From positions 30,583 through 94,582 of the forward strand of contig SVOW01000014.1 in NCBI GenBank assembly GCA_015066175.1: 64,000 nucleotides of DNA. The letters run 5' to 3'. Source of the stretch: Oscillospiraceae bacterium. GTDB taxonomy: Bacteria; Bacillota; Clostridia; Oscillospirales; Acutalibacteraceae. The notes beneath the pieces are model-generated. The model saw nothing but the letters and a program-made list of their open reading frames with translations. It ran no database searches and had not been told where the DNA came from. The translations under genes and the position numbers were made by a program. This document shows positions 8,770-16,959 of the stretch, one piece after another (position 1 is the first letter of the stretch; each line of letters begins with the position of its first letter).

Positions 8770-9216
8770 TTACTTAAGATATTCTTCCATTATCAACGCT
8801 GCTTCCCTTACAATTTCTTCGCACGGGCGCGTTTTTTTATAATGCTCTGTTCTGGCTTCAGGCACATGACTTTCTGAAGGTCCTGAAAGTCCCAGAAGGT
8901 TACGGCAGATGAAAGACCCGCCGTTTCTTTTTTCAAATTCTTCTTTTAAAAATCTTATTTCTTTATATACTTCTTTTTTTGCTTCGTCAGCATCTCCGAG
9001 ATTGTTTTTATTTGCAAGGCCTGCAATCATGGTGCATGCGCTGAATGCACCGCAGACTTCGCGGAGTCTTCCGAAACCGCCACCGAATCCTATTGAAATT
9101 CTCAGTGCTGTTTCTTCATCTATATCAAACTTGTCTGCAAAAGCGCAAAACACTGCCTGAGAACAATTGTACCCTTTGTTAAATAACTCTACTGCTTTTT
9201 CTGATCTGTTTTCCAT
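8770..9216 (-). CDS. C_GCAxxG_C_C family redox-active protein
   Basis: A 148-residue cytoplasmic protein of the C_GCAxxG_C_C family (PF09719). The signature is visible as Cys18 in YNCSQAV, GFGGGFGR at about 43-50, then CGAFSAC at 55-61, plus later cysteines near residues 104 and 132. Members are thought to be redox-active and often sit near electron-transfer or radical SAM genes; no specific reaction is established. The next gene on the strand upstream, a SurA-like lipoprotein, ends only 4 bases before its start, so the two are probably co-transcribed. Confidence 0.88.
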   Translation of the reverse strand: MENRSEKAVELFNKGYNCSQAVFCAFADKFDIDEETALRISIGFGGGFGRLREVCGAFSACTMIAGLANKNNLGDADEAKKEVYKEIRFLKEEFEKRNGGSFICRNLLGLSGPSESHVPEARTEHYKKTRPCEEIVREAALIMEEYLK

Positions 9217-9220
9217 TTTT

Positions 9221-9895
9221 TTACACGTCCTTTATTTCTGCATTTTTTCTTAACTGTTCAATATACAAATCGTATTTTTCTGTTTTAAGTTGGTCTCTTG
9301 CCACGCTTTCGTAATCCTGTGTGTTCACTCCATCGATGTGTTGAGCTGTGATTTCCTTTATTTTCGCGTCAATTTCTTCCTGCGTAGGTGCAAGCTTTTC
9401 TTCCGCATAAATATTCTTCAGTTCAAGCACACCATTTTGAAAATAGTAAGTATAAAATTGTGACATCTTAATTGATTTTATTCCTACTACGCCTTGTTTA
9501 TCTGCATTTTCAGCATTGAACGTTTCTGCTTTTTTATAAAGCCCTTCAAAGGTTATGTCGTCGTAGATACCTTCTTCTCTCATCAGCACAAACTGAATTT
9601 TAACCATGATGCTTTCTTCAAGTGCCCTTTCGTTAAGCGCTTCCTCAGGAGTTTTCCCGTCAAATTCCGTCTGCCAGAAATCCTCAGTATATTCTATTTT
9701 GTATTTTTCTATATACTCATTAATCAATTCTGCTCTGAATTTCCCTTTGAAATAATCTACTTCCGCCTGGGTTACAATTTCACCGTTTACCGTAACTACA
9801 GCAGCAGATTTATCTTCTGATTCATTTGCACAGGAAAACAACAGAAACAACATAACTGCAATAATCGCAAAAGATAAAACTTTCTTCAAAAACAC
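9221..9895 (-). CDS. SurA-N-like lipoprotein (possible extracytoplasmic chaperone)
   Basis: A 224-residue protein with a lipoprotein signal peptide; the lipobox is LFSC, placing the modified cysteine at about residue 22. The mature part is helical and charged, starting with VVTVNGEIVTQAEVDYF, the pattern of the N-terminal helical domain of SurA/PrsA-type peptidyl-prolyl isomerases. No parvulin catalytic domain follows, so isomerase activity is unlikely and a chaperone or binding role is inferred. It is the first gene of a small minus-strand unit with the C_GCAxxG protein. Confidence 0.75.
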   Translation of the reverse strand: MFLKKVLSFAIIAVMLFLLFSCANESEDKSAAVVTVNGEIVTQAEVDYFKGKFRAELINEYIEKYKIEYTEDFWQTEFDGKTPEEALNERALEESIMVKIQFVLMREEGIYDDITFEGLYKKAETFNAENADKQGVVGIKSIKMSQFYTYYFQNGVLELKNIYAEEKLAPTQEEIDAKIKEITAQHIDGVNTQDYESVARDQLKTEKYDLYIEQLRKNAEIKDV

Positions 9896-9961
9896 ACCTT
9901 CTTCCTTGCCGTTATGAACTTAATTATACATAAGATTACATTAAAAATCAATATATTTAAG

Positions 9962-9990
9962 TTGACAATGACTTTTTGTAAGTATATAAT
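9962..9990 (+). promoter_or_regulatory. Consensus sigma-A promoter for the phosphoesterase cluster
   Basis: TTGACA (9962-9967) and TATAAT (9985-9990) are perfect boxes 17 bases apart, 42 bases before the first metallophosphoesterase. Confidence 0.85.
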
Positions 9991-10032
9991 TATTACATTA
10001 AATTATAAAATTATAGAAAAGGAGAATTCAAA

Positions 10033-11244
10033 ATGAAAAAACTTTTATCAATCATTCTCTCAGTAGTTCTCTGCTTCAGCGCAGTGAGCGTTATGTGCGT
10101 TCCTGCAAGTGCAGCAGATGTTGCTGACAAAACACTCAAATTCAAAGGCGACGGAGAATTCAAAATTCTTCAGCTTGCTGACCTGCAGGATACAGCTCTT
10201 GCACAATCCCTGACTTATGAGTACATTGAAGCAATTATCAATGAAGAAGACCCCGACCTTATTGTTCTCACAGGCGATAACATCGCAGGCGGTACAGGCG
10301 ATGCTCTTACAGAATCTGTTGCAAGATGGCAGGTTAAGAAAGGTATCGACAATACAATGTCTTTCCTTGATGCATTCAATATTCCTGTTGCAGTTGTTTT
10401 CGGCAACCACGACGGCGAAGCTCTTATCGGTAAAGAAGAACAGATGGCAATGTATCAGACATATGGCTGCTGCGTAGGTTATGACGAAGGCGACAGCCTC
10501 TATGGTTGCGGTACATATAACCTTCCTATTTATTCTTCAGACGGAGAAAAAATTGTCTACAACCTCTGGATGTTTGACTCAAACATGTATGACGATGTAA
10601 AAGGTGGCTATGACTATGTTCATGAAGACCAGATCGAATGGTATGTAAACAAATCAAACGAACTCAAAGCTCAGAACGGCGGCGAAGTTGTTCCTTCAAT
10701 GGTATTCCAGCACATCATCGTTAACGAAGTTTACGATGCACTTGTTGAAGTCCCTGCAAACACTCCAAACTCTATCAAGTCAGGCGACAAATGGCTCGGT
10801 CTTCCCGAAGGCGTTGACGGCATTTTAGGCGAAGGTCCCTGCCCCGGCACACAGGATTCACTTCAGTTTGAAACAATGGTAGCACAGGGCGACGTTAAAG
10901 CAATGTTCTTCGGCCATGACCACGTAAACTCATTTGTAATCCCCTACCAGGGTATTGACATTGTAAACTCACCCACATCAGGTTTCGGTTCTTACGGTAA
11001 CAAAGAATCACGTGGTATAAGAGTAATTACAATCAACGAAAAAGATACATCAAAATACGAAACAAAAGTTATTAACTACTACGAAAAGTTCGTTGCTAAC
11101 AGTGATCAGAAAAATGCTCAGGAATGTCGTTACCTTATGAGCGAAGGCGATGTATGGAATGCTATCCGTTATCTCTTCCTCTCTTCAGAACTCGGTATTC
11201 CTTTCTATAAAGCATTCTATGAAATTCTTTGCCTTATTTTCTGA
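10033..11244 (+). CDS. Secreted calcineurin-like metallophosphoesterase (paralogue 1)
   Basis: A 403-residue exported phosphoesterase. A signal peptide ends at VPASA (about residue 27). The dinuclear-metal motifs appear in order: ADLQD near 50, TGDN near 80, GNHDGE near 123, QHIIVNE near 230 and GHDHVN near 297. The first motif has Gln where most family members have His (DXH), as do its two neighbours. A short hydrophobic C-terminal segment (residues 380-403) could be a membrane association helix. AAAGGAG lies 8 bases before the ATG. It heads a run of three paralogues behind one strong promoter. By family it hydrolyses phosphomono- or diesters; the extracellular substrate is unknown. Confidence 0.88.
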   Translation: MKKLLSIILSVVLCFSAVSVMCVPASAADVADKTLKFKGDGEFKILQLADLQDTALAQSLTYEYIEAIINEEDPDLIVLTGDNIAGGTGDALTESVARWQVKKGIDNTMSFLDAFNIPVAVVFGNHDGEALIGKEEQMAMYQTYGCCVGYDEGDSLYGCGTYNLPIYSSDGEKIVYNLWMFDSNMYDDVKGGYDYVHEDQIEWYVNKSNELKAQNGGEVVPSMVFQHIIVNEVYDALVEVPANTPNSIKSGDKWLGLPEGVDGILGEGPCPGTQDSLQFETMVAQGDVKAMFFGHDHVNSFVIPYQGIDIVNSPTSGFGSYGNKESRGIRVITINEKDTSKYETKVINYYEKFVANSDQKNAQECRYLMSEGDVWNAIRYLFLSSELGIPFYKAFYEILCLIF

Positions 11245-11277
11245 TTAAGGTAACATAAAATATTGGAGAACAATACA

Positions 11278-12408
11278 ATGACTAAAAAAATAATATCAGT
11301 TTTTCTTGTTCTTATTCTCAGTTTGTCTGTATTTTCACTTTGTGCAGGTGCCGTAACTGAAAATACAGCAACACTGCAGTTTAACAAAGACGGCTCTTTC
11401 AAAATAATGCTTGTTGCTGATATTCAGGATGACCACCATCTTATCCCTGCAACACTTGATTATTTTGAAATGGCTATGGAAACCGAAAAGCCTGACCTTA
11501 TTGTCCTTCTCGGTGATAACATCAGCGGTGTTCCCAGCGATTTTAAAGATATCGAAAAAGCACGTAAAAACACAGCGAAAGCAATCGACTGTTATATGTC
11601 TTTCTTTGAAGAAAAGGAAGTTCCTGTTGCTATGGTTTTCGGCAACCACGATACTGAAAACGAAGTTACAAAAGAAGAACAGATGCAGATGTATATGTCT
11701 TATGACTGTTGCCTTGCTATAGATGAAGGCGAAGATATTTCAGGCTGCGGCACATACAATGTTCCCATCCTTTCTTCTGACGGAACAAAAACAGCATTTA
11801 ACCTCTGGTTCTTTGATTCCTATCTTCACGATGCAGAAAAAGGAATTTCAGATAATATTCAGCAGAATCAGATTGATTGGTATATTAAAAAATCAAACGA
11901 ACTGAAAGAGGCAAACGGCGGAAAACCTGTGGATTCATTTGCTTTCCAGCATATTATGCCGAAAGAAGTTCTTGAAGCAGAATTTCTCAGCGGTGAAGCA
12001 AATGAACCGCCAAGCCCGTCTTCAGGCGAATCGTTGCAGGTGCCTGCAATGCTTGAACAGGGCGATGTAAGAGCAATTTTCTTTGGTCACGACCATGTGA
12101 ACACTTATGTTGCTGATTACAAAGGCATTCATCTTGTAAATGCTCCCACATCAGGCTTCGGCTCTTATGGTGATTATAACAGAGGTTTAAGATTTGTTAC
12201 AATAAACGAAAAAGATACCTCAACTTATGAAACACACATCATCAACTATTTTGAAACATATTGCACAGATGATTTTTCACGTTGCAGATATTATGTCAAT
12301 TCAAGCATTTCACCTGTTCTGAATTGCCTTAAATACCTTTTCCTCGCACCATTCTACGGCGTATCACCTTTCACTGCAATATATGAAATTTTCTGCATGG
12401 TATCATAA
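11278..12408 (+). CDS. Secreted calcineurin-like metallophosphoesterase (paralogue 2)
   Basis: A 376-residue paralogue of the preceding gene, 33 bases downstream. The start is the ATG at 11278 with GGAG 9 bases upstream; an in-frame TTG at 11263 lacks a ribosome binding site. The signal peptide ends near CAGAV (about residue 23). Metal-site motifs are ADIQDD, LGDN, GNHDTE, QHIMP and GHDHVN. It lacks the insert of about 25 residues between the QH and GHDH motifs that the first and third copies share, and is the most divergent of the three. It again ends in a hydrophobic segment. Same promoter, same probable extracytoplasmic role. Confidence 0.87.
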   Translation: MTKKIISVFLVLILSLSVFSLCAGAVTENTATLQFNKDGSFKIMLVADIQDDHHLIPATLDYFEMAMETEKPDLIVLLGDNISGVPSDFKDIEKARKNTAKAIDCYMSFFEEKEVPVAMVFGNHDTENEVTKEEQMQMYMSYDCCLAIDEGEDISGCGTYNVPILSSDGTKTAFNLWFFDSYLHDAEKGISDNIQQNQIDWYIKKSNELKEANGGKPVDSFAFQHIMPKEVLEAEFLSGEANEPPSPSSGESLQVPAMLEQGDVRAIFFGHDHVNTYVADYKGIHLVNAPTSGFGSYGDYNRGLRFVTINEKDTSTYETHIINYFETYCTDDFSRCRYYVNSSISPVLNCLKYLFLAPFYGVSPFTAIYEIFCMVS

Positions 12409-12431
12409 AATAAAAAGGAGGGAACATCCCG

Positions 12432-13598
12432 ATGAAAAAAGTATTGGCAATTATTCTTGCGGCTGTTTTGTGCTTCAGCATCATGGCAATTTCAGTCAGT
12501 GCAAGACCTGAAAAAGAAATAACTCTTAAATTCAATGAAGATGGTTATTTTAAAATTATTCAGATAGCTGACTTGCAGGACACTGCTAATCCGTCAAAGA
12601 AAACGATGGAATATATCAGAGAAATCGCAGAAACAGAAAAACCTGATTTGTTCATCCTCACAGGTGACAACATTTCAGATTCAGTTGCAAGAGGTTTCAC
12701 AAAAGGTCATTCAGAAAGCAAAGTAAGACAAGCTATCCGTTCTTTTATGACCGTTTTTGAAGAAATCGGTGTTCCCGTTGCTATAGTTTTCGGCAACCAC
12801 GATGCCGAAGGCCTTGTTTCAAAAGAAAAACAGATGGTAATTTATAACGAATATTCTTGTTGCATTGCAGTTGACGAAGGCGACAGCCTCTATGGTTGCG
12901 GTACATACAACCTGCCCATCTACTCATCTGACGGAACAAAAATCGCATATAATCTCTGGTTGTTTGATTCAAATATGTATGACGATGTAAATGGCGGTTA
13001 TGATCACGTTCACGATGACCAGATCGAATGGTACGTAAACACATCAAATGAACTCAAAGCACAGAATGGCGGCGAAGTTGTTCCTTCAATGGCCTTCCAG
13101 CACATTATTGTAAATGAAGTTTTCAATGCTCTTACAGAAGTTGAAAAAGGAACTGAGGGCGCTATTGAAAACGGCGGAAAGTATTATGTTCTTCCTGAAG
13201 GCGCAAAAGGTGAACTTCTTGAAAGACCCTGCCCCGGCACAGTTGATTCACTTCAGTTTGACAAAATGGTTGAACAGGGCGATGTTAAAGCAATGTTCTT
13301 TGGTCACGACCATAAAAACGCTTTTGAAGTTTCATATAACGGAATTGATATTGTCAACACATCTACATCAGGTTTCGGCGCATACGGTGCGGATAACCGC
13401 GGTGTAAGAGTTATCACTCTTGATGAAAACGACACTTCAACTTATGAAACAAAAATGATCAAATATCTCGATACATGCTGCGATGAACCCGGTGAAATAA
13501 TTCTTTATCACCTTGAGGGAATCAAATATATCTGGGATATGTTCCTTATGGGACTTTCAATGCCATTAAAATACATTACAAATTTATTATTTGCATAA
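12432..13598 (+). CDS. Secreted calcineurin-like metallophosphoesterase (paralogue 3)
   Basis: A 388-residue paralogue, 23 bases after the second copy, with AAGGAGGG upstream of its ATG. The signal peptide ends near SVSA (about residue 24). Motifs are ADLQD, TGDNI, GNHDAE, QHIIVNE and GHDHKN. It shares long blocks with copy 1 (for example DEGDSLYGCGTYNLPIYSSD, and NMYDDV later), so copies 1 and 3 are the closest pair. A terminator follows immediately, closing the three-gene unit. Confidence 0.88.
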   Translation: MKKVLAIILAAVLCFSIMAISVSARPEKEITLKFNEDGYFKIIQIADLQDTANPSKKTMEYIREIAETEKPDLFILTGDNISDSVARGFTKGHSESKVRQAIRSFMTVFEEIGVPVAIVFGNHDAEGLVSKEKQMVIYNEYSCCIAVDEGDSLYGCGTYNLPIYSSDGTKIAYNLWLFDSNMYDDVNGGYDHVHDDQIEWYVNTSNELKAQNGGEVVPSMAFQHIIVNEVFNALTEVEKGTEGAIENGGKYYVLPEGAKGELLERPCPGTVDSLQFDKMVEQGDVKAMFFGHDHKNAFEVSYNGIDIVNTSTSGFGAYGADNRGVRVITLDENDTSTYETKMIKYLDTCCDEPGEIILYHLEGIKYIWDMFLMGLSMPLKYITNLLFA

Positions 13599-13604
13599 AA
13601 ACTT

Positions 13605-13633
13605 AGCCGGGGTCTTATGACCCCGGCTGTTTA
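13605..13633 (+). terminator. Terminator of the phosphoesterase cluster
   Basis: A perfect 10-bp GC-rich stem AGCCGGGGTC/GACCCCGGCT with a TTAT loop; the T-tract is short (GTTTAT). Confidence 0.75.
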
Positions 13634-13650
13634 TAAGAGGTGTACTCTGA

Positions 13651-14388
13651 TTGAAACGGGAAAACAGACAAGCATTTAAAAAGGGTGTAAGAAACGGAAT
13701 ACCTATTGCACTGGGATATTTTGCAGTTGCATTCACTTTAGGTATTGCCGCTTCAAACGCAGGACTTACGGCTTTTCAGGCAACGCTTGCAAGCCTTACA
13801 AACAACGCATCGGCAGGCGAATATGCAGGTTTTGCAGTTATTGCAGAAGGTTCCGGATATGTAACAATGATAGTAATGCAGGTTGTTGCAAATGCAAGAT
13901 ATCTGCTTATGAGCTTTGCAATGAGCCAGAAAATCCCGCAGGATATGAAACTGCATCACAGACTTTTCGTAGCCTTTGACCTTACAGATGAAATTTTCGG
14001 TATTTCAATTGCTGAACCCGGAAAACTCAATCCCTGTTTTTCATATGGTGCTTTTTCAGTTGCTATACCCGGTTGGGCTCTCGGCACTTGCCTTGGCGTT
14101 ATAATGGGGAATATTCTTCCTGCAAACATTGTAAGTGCTCTGAGCGTAGGTCTTTTCGGTATGTTTATCGCAATAGTTGTACCTCCTGCAAAAAAGAATA
14201 AAATTCTTTTAGGCATTGTTCTGTTTTCTATGGCTTTAAGCTTCGCATTTTATAAAATTCCTGTTTTTGATGCAATTTCATCAGGCACAAAAACAATTAT
14301 TCTCACGGTTGTAATTGCTCTTTTAGCTGCAATTTTCTTCCCTGTAAAGGAAGATGAAAGCGTAAAGGAGGATGAAAACAATGAGTAA
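13651..14388 (+). CDS. azlC: AzlC-family branched-chain amino acid exporter, large subunit
   Basis: A 245-residue membrane protein with several hydrophobic helices. The opening GIPIALGYFAVAFTLG and the ANARYLLMSFAMS segment are typical of AzlC. With the small subunit AzlD it exports branched-chain amino acids or analogues across the cytoplasmic membrane. The start codon is TTG (13651) with AAGAGGTG about 8 bases upstream. The tail is acidic. Its end overlaps azlD by 8 bases, so the pair is translationally coupled. Confidence 0.9.
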   Translation: MKRENRQAFKKGVRNGIPIALGYFAVAFTLGIAASNAGLTAFQATLASLTNNASAGEYAGFAVIAEGSGYVTMIVMQVVANARYLLMSFAMSQKIPQDMKLHHRLFVAFDLTDEIFGISIAEPGKLNPCFSYGAFSVAIPGWALGTCLGVIMGNILPANIVSALSVGLFGMFIAIVVPPAKKNKILLGIVLFSMALSFAFYKIPVFDAISSGTKTIILTVVIALLAAIFFPVKEDESVKEDENNE

Positions 14389-14689
14389 TAACGTTTATAT
14401 TTATATTGGAATAATGGCTCTTGTAACATATCTTATGAGAGTGCTTCCCATGACGATTTTCAGAAAAGAAATCAAAAACAAAACAATCCGTTCATTTCTT
14501 TATTATGTGCCTTATGTTACACTTACAGTTATGACTTTCCCTGCAATTTTAGAAGCCACAGGAAGCATGTGGTCAGGTCTGGCAGCGCTCATAATCGGTG
14601 TGCTTATCGCATGGAAAGGAGGAAGTCTGCTGATTGTATCAGTTGCTTCCTGTGCAGTTGTTTTCCTGCTTGAACTTTTTATAATCTGA
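14381..14689 (+). CDS. azlD: AzlD-family branched-chain amino acid exporter, small subunit
   Basis: A 102-residue protein with about four membrane helices and the family pattern TYLMRVLPM near the N-terminus and YVPYVTLTVMTFPAIL in the middle. I start it at the ATG at 14381, 9 bases after AGGAGG; the ATG at 14372 is too close to that site. It is the partner of the overlapping azlC. Confidence 0.9.
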   Translation: MSNNVYIYIGIMALVTYLMRVLPMTIFRKEIKNKTIRSFLYYVPYVTLTVMTFPAILEATGSMWSGLAALIIGVLIAWKGGSLLIVSVASCAVVFLLELFII

Positions 14690-14698
14690 TTATGCAAC

Positions 14699-14737
14699 AA
14701 AATGCTCCCCTTTTGTTAAGGGGAGCATTTTATTTTT
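14699..14737. terminator. Bidirectional terminator between azlD and the Cys-rich gene
   Basis: A 14-bp perfect stem (14699-14712 with 14718-14731) with flanking A and T runs, placed between convergent genes. Confidence 0.85.
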
Positions 14738-14742
14738 ATGCT

Positions 14743-15183
14743 TTATCTTTTTTTATACATAACAAGCTCTGCATCCTTGCCGTTTTCGCCATATGTGCAG
14801 ACCAACAGAAAATCCGGTCCTGCAATGATACCGTAACATTTGTCAGAGCCGAATTCACATTCAAGCTGATTACCAAGATAAATATTATCATCATCCAAAA
14901 ATTTTACTTTTTCACCATTCGGCAGTACATATTCTAAATTAACAAAGCTTCCCGCAAGTGCATTCAGTTTTTCTACCTTTGGCATTCCCGGAATTTTCAA
15001 TTCATTAAATTCGTCGGCAAGTTTCTCTTTAAACTGACAGAAATTTTCTTCACCGCCCGTTTTTATATACTGTGCAATAAAACACTGTTTTCCGAAAGGA
15101 CAGCCATTTGTATCAGCACATCCCTTGCATTTTTCTTTCATAAAACAATCTTCACAGTTCGCTTTGCATATTGACTTATTCAT
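14743..15183 (-). CDS. Cys-rich DUF3795-like protein
   Basis: A 146-residue protein starting at the ATG at 15181-15183, with GGAG 9 bases upstream (a TTG three codons earlier is less likely). The N-terminal 45 residues hold about eight cysteines in a pattern CX3CX2C, then CX2C, CX5C and another Cys, followed by FXXAQY, resembling DUF3795/zinc-ribbon-like small proteins. The C-terminal half is a mixed alpha/beta domain with LGNQLECEFG and LLVCTYG. Function is unknown; metal or cluster binding by the cysteines is inferred. Confidence 0.7.
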   Translation of the reverse strand: MNKSICKANCEDCFMKEKCKGCADTNGCPFGKQCFIAQYIKTGGEENFCQFKEKLADEFNELKIPGMPKVEKLNALAGSFVNLEYVLPNGEKVKFLDDDNIYLGNQLECEFGSDKCYGIIAGPDFLLVCTYGENGKDAELVMYKKR

Positions 15184-15223
15184 AAATATCAACTCCTTAT
15201 ATATTTAATACACCAAAAACAAT

Positions 15224-15286
15224 AAAAAAACAAGACTTGAAATTTTTATGATTCTGTGGTAATAGAGCATAAAATTCAAGTCTTGT
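15224..15286 (-). terminator. Long-stem terminator of the phosphatase/LCP unit
   Basis: Arms 15230-15250 and 15268-15286 pair over about 19 bases with small bulges; a run of seven T on the minus strand follows (complement of 15224-15230). Confidence 0.8.
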
Positions 15287-15292
15287 TATTTG

Positions 15293-16942
15293 TTATGGTT
15301 GTTCAAATAATGGGATACTTTCGTCTTCGTGTTCCCAGAACATAAAGTTGTTGTGTTCTACATATACGCAACGGAAACCGTAAATTGAAGATGCACTGAA
15401 TGCAGGCACATAAAGAAGGCCTCTCATACCTCTGAAAACAGGTGCATCAAGTTTAATTTCTTCGCCTTTATCAGTAACTGCAATGTCACTGCCTTCTGTG
15501 AAAGTCACTTTCTTCCCGTAAATACCAAGAGTCATTTTTCCTTCTGTTTTTTCAACAAAAGCACCTACACTCTGGAAAACAATCGAAAGTGGTGCAAACC
15601 AGATGTCATCTTTTTTAACAGGGAAAGCATCCACTCCGCCCAGACCTGCAAGCATTCCCTTAAATACCATTCTGGGGTGTCTTTTAAGGTAAACGGGTGG
15701 CATTGCATAAGGAAGAATCTCATCTTTTTCTTTATCAATAATAACCTGGTCAATAATATCTGCTTCAATATCATCACCAAGACCGAGGTAAGATGTTATT
15801 TTCATTTTCTTTCCGTCAACTTCAAAAAGTGCAAAAGACGGACGGCCTTCAATTTCCTGTGGATAGAATGCTGCATGGAAAATACTCTGCTGTGAATTGC
15901 ATCCCGGTGCACCGCCACCTGCATTTGAAAGCATATAGTGGATAGTTCCCTGTGAGGGTTTTGCAAAAATTGCATCGTTTTTAATGGGGAAGCTTCTTGA
16001 GAAATTGTGCTCGTGACCTGCTAGCATAATATCGCACATATCAACGCCCTCTCTCATCCACGGGAAAGCATCAAAGTTGTGACCTGCAGGGTTTGAATAA
16101 TAAATGGGGAAATGATATGTACCGATTTTCCATGTTTTATCGCTTCCTGACAAATCGTCTTTTATCCATTCGCCCACTTCATCAGGACCGTTAATACCCA
16201 TAACGCATACGTGCACATTGCCATAATCAAAAGAATAGTTTTCCGTTTTCCAGATTCCGGGTCCGTTATCGGGATAAGCCATTTTAAACTGTGTGTTGAA
16301 AAATTCTGCAGGCTCTGCATAATATCTGCCTTCGCCTGTTTCGTAATCTTTAAAGCCGCGGTTATCGTGGTTACCGAGAGTCATCATAAGGGGACGGTAT
16401 TCCATAATATCTTTCATACCTTTAAGTGCACCATTCCACTGCACAACATGCTGCCCGCAGTCGGTATTGTCGCCGCCTGTTACAATAAATTTTACTTCAG
16501 GATGTTTTCTTAAAATTTCTTTTACAAAAGCGTTGATTTTCGAATAATCCTGTTTATAGAAATTGCCCTGCTGCTGGTCTGAAATTGCAATAAAAGTAAA
16601 TTTCTCAAGATTTTCCTCTGCTGTTGTGAAGAAATATTCTTCACTTCTGTTATTATCATCACCGCAAGTGTAGAAATATTTTGTAGCAGGTTTTAAATTG
16701 CAGGCAATTGCTGTGTGAATATATGTTTCGTCAAGGTCGCTTTTGAAAACAAGATTTTCAGAATCTTTTCTCACAACATTTTCTGTGTTTTCTTCTCTGT
16801 ATTCAATATAGCCTGAGGGCACAGATATATCTGTTCTCCATGTGATTGCCATTTGTTTTGTTGCATCTCCGTTGATTGAGAGCATAATGTGGTCAGGTTT
16901 TTCTGTTGCAAAACCTGATGAAGTCTTATTAATTTCTTCCAT
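15293..16942 (-). CDS. Purple-acid-phosphatase-like metallophosphoesterase with stalk-like C-terminus
   Basis: A 549-residue protein. Residues 14-110 form a fibronectin-like N-terminal domain of purple acid phosphatases (TWRTD and PATKYFYTCG). Residues 113-340 carry the metallophosphoesterase motifs ISDQQQ, GGDNTD, GNHDN, YHFP and GHEHNFSRS, so the metal site is largely intact. Residues 415-540 resemble a copper-amine-oxidase-N/stalk domain ending in RGLLYVPAF. Unlike most relatives no signal peptide is visible, so it may be cytoplasmic. It follows the LCP gene with a 17-base gap and probably shares its transcript. Substrate unknown. Confidence 0.82.
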   Translation of the reverse strand: MEEINKTSSGFATEKPDHIMLSINGDATKQMAITWRTDISVPSGYIEYREENTENVVRKDSENLVFKSDLDETYIHTAIACNLKPATKYFYTCGDDNNRSEEYFFTTAEENLEKFTFIAISDQQQGNFYKQDYSKINAFVKEILRKHPEVKFIVTGGDNTDCGQHVVQWNGALKGMKDIMEYRPLMMTLGNHDNRGFKDYETGEGRYYAEPAEFFNTQFKMAYPDNGPGIWKTENYSFDYGNVHVCVMGINGPDEVGEWIKDDLSGSDKTWKIGTYHFPIYYSNPAGHNFDAFPWMREGVDMCDIMLAGHEHNFSRSFPIKNDAIFAKPSQGTIHYMLSNAGGGAPGCNSQQSIFHAAFYPQEIEGRPSFALFEVDGKKMKITSYLGLGDDIEADIIDQVIIDKEKDEILPYAMPPVYLKRHPRMVFKGMLAGLGGVDAFPVKKDDIWFAPLSIVFQSVGAFVEKTEGKMTLGIYGKKVTFTEGSDIAVTDKGEEIKLDAPVFRGMRGLLYVPAFSASSIYGFRCVYVEHNNFMFWEHEDESIPLFEQP

Positions 16943-16959
16943 AATAAATTCTCCCTGAG

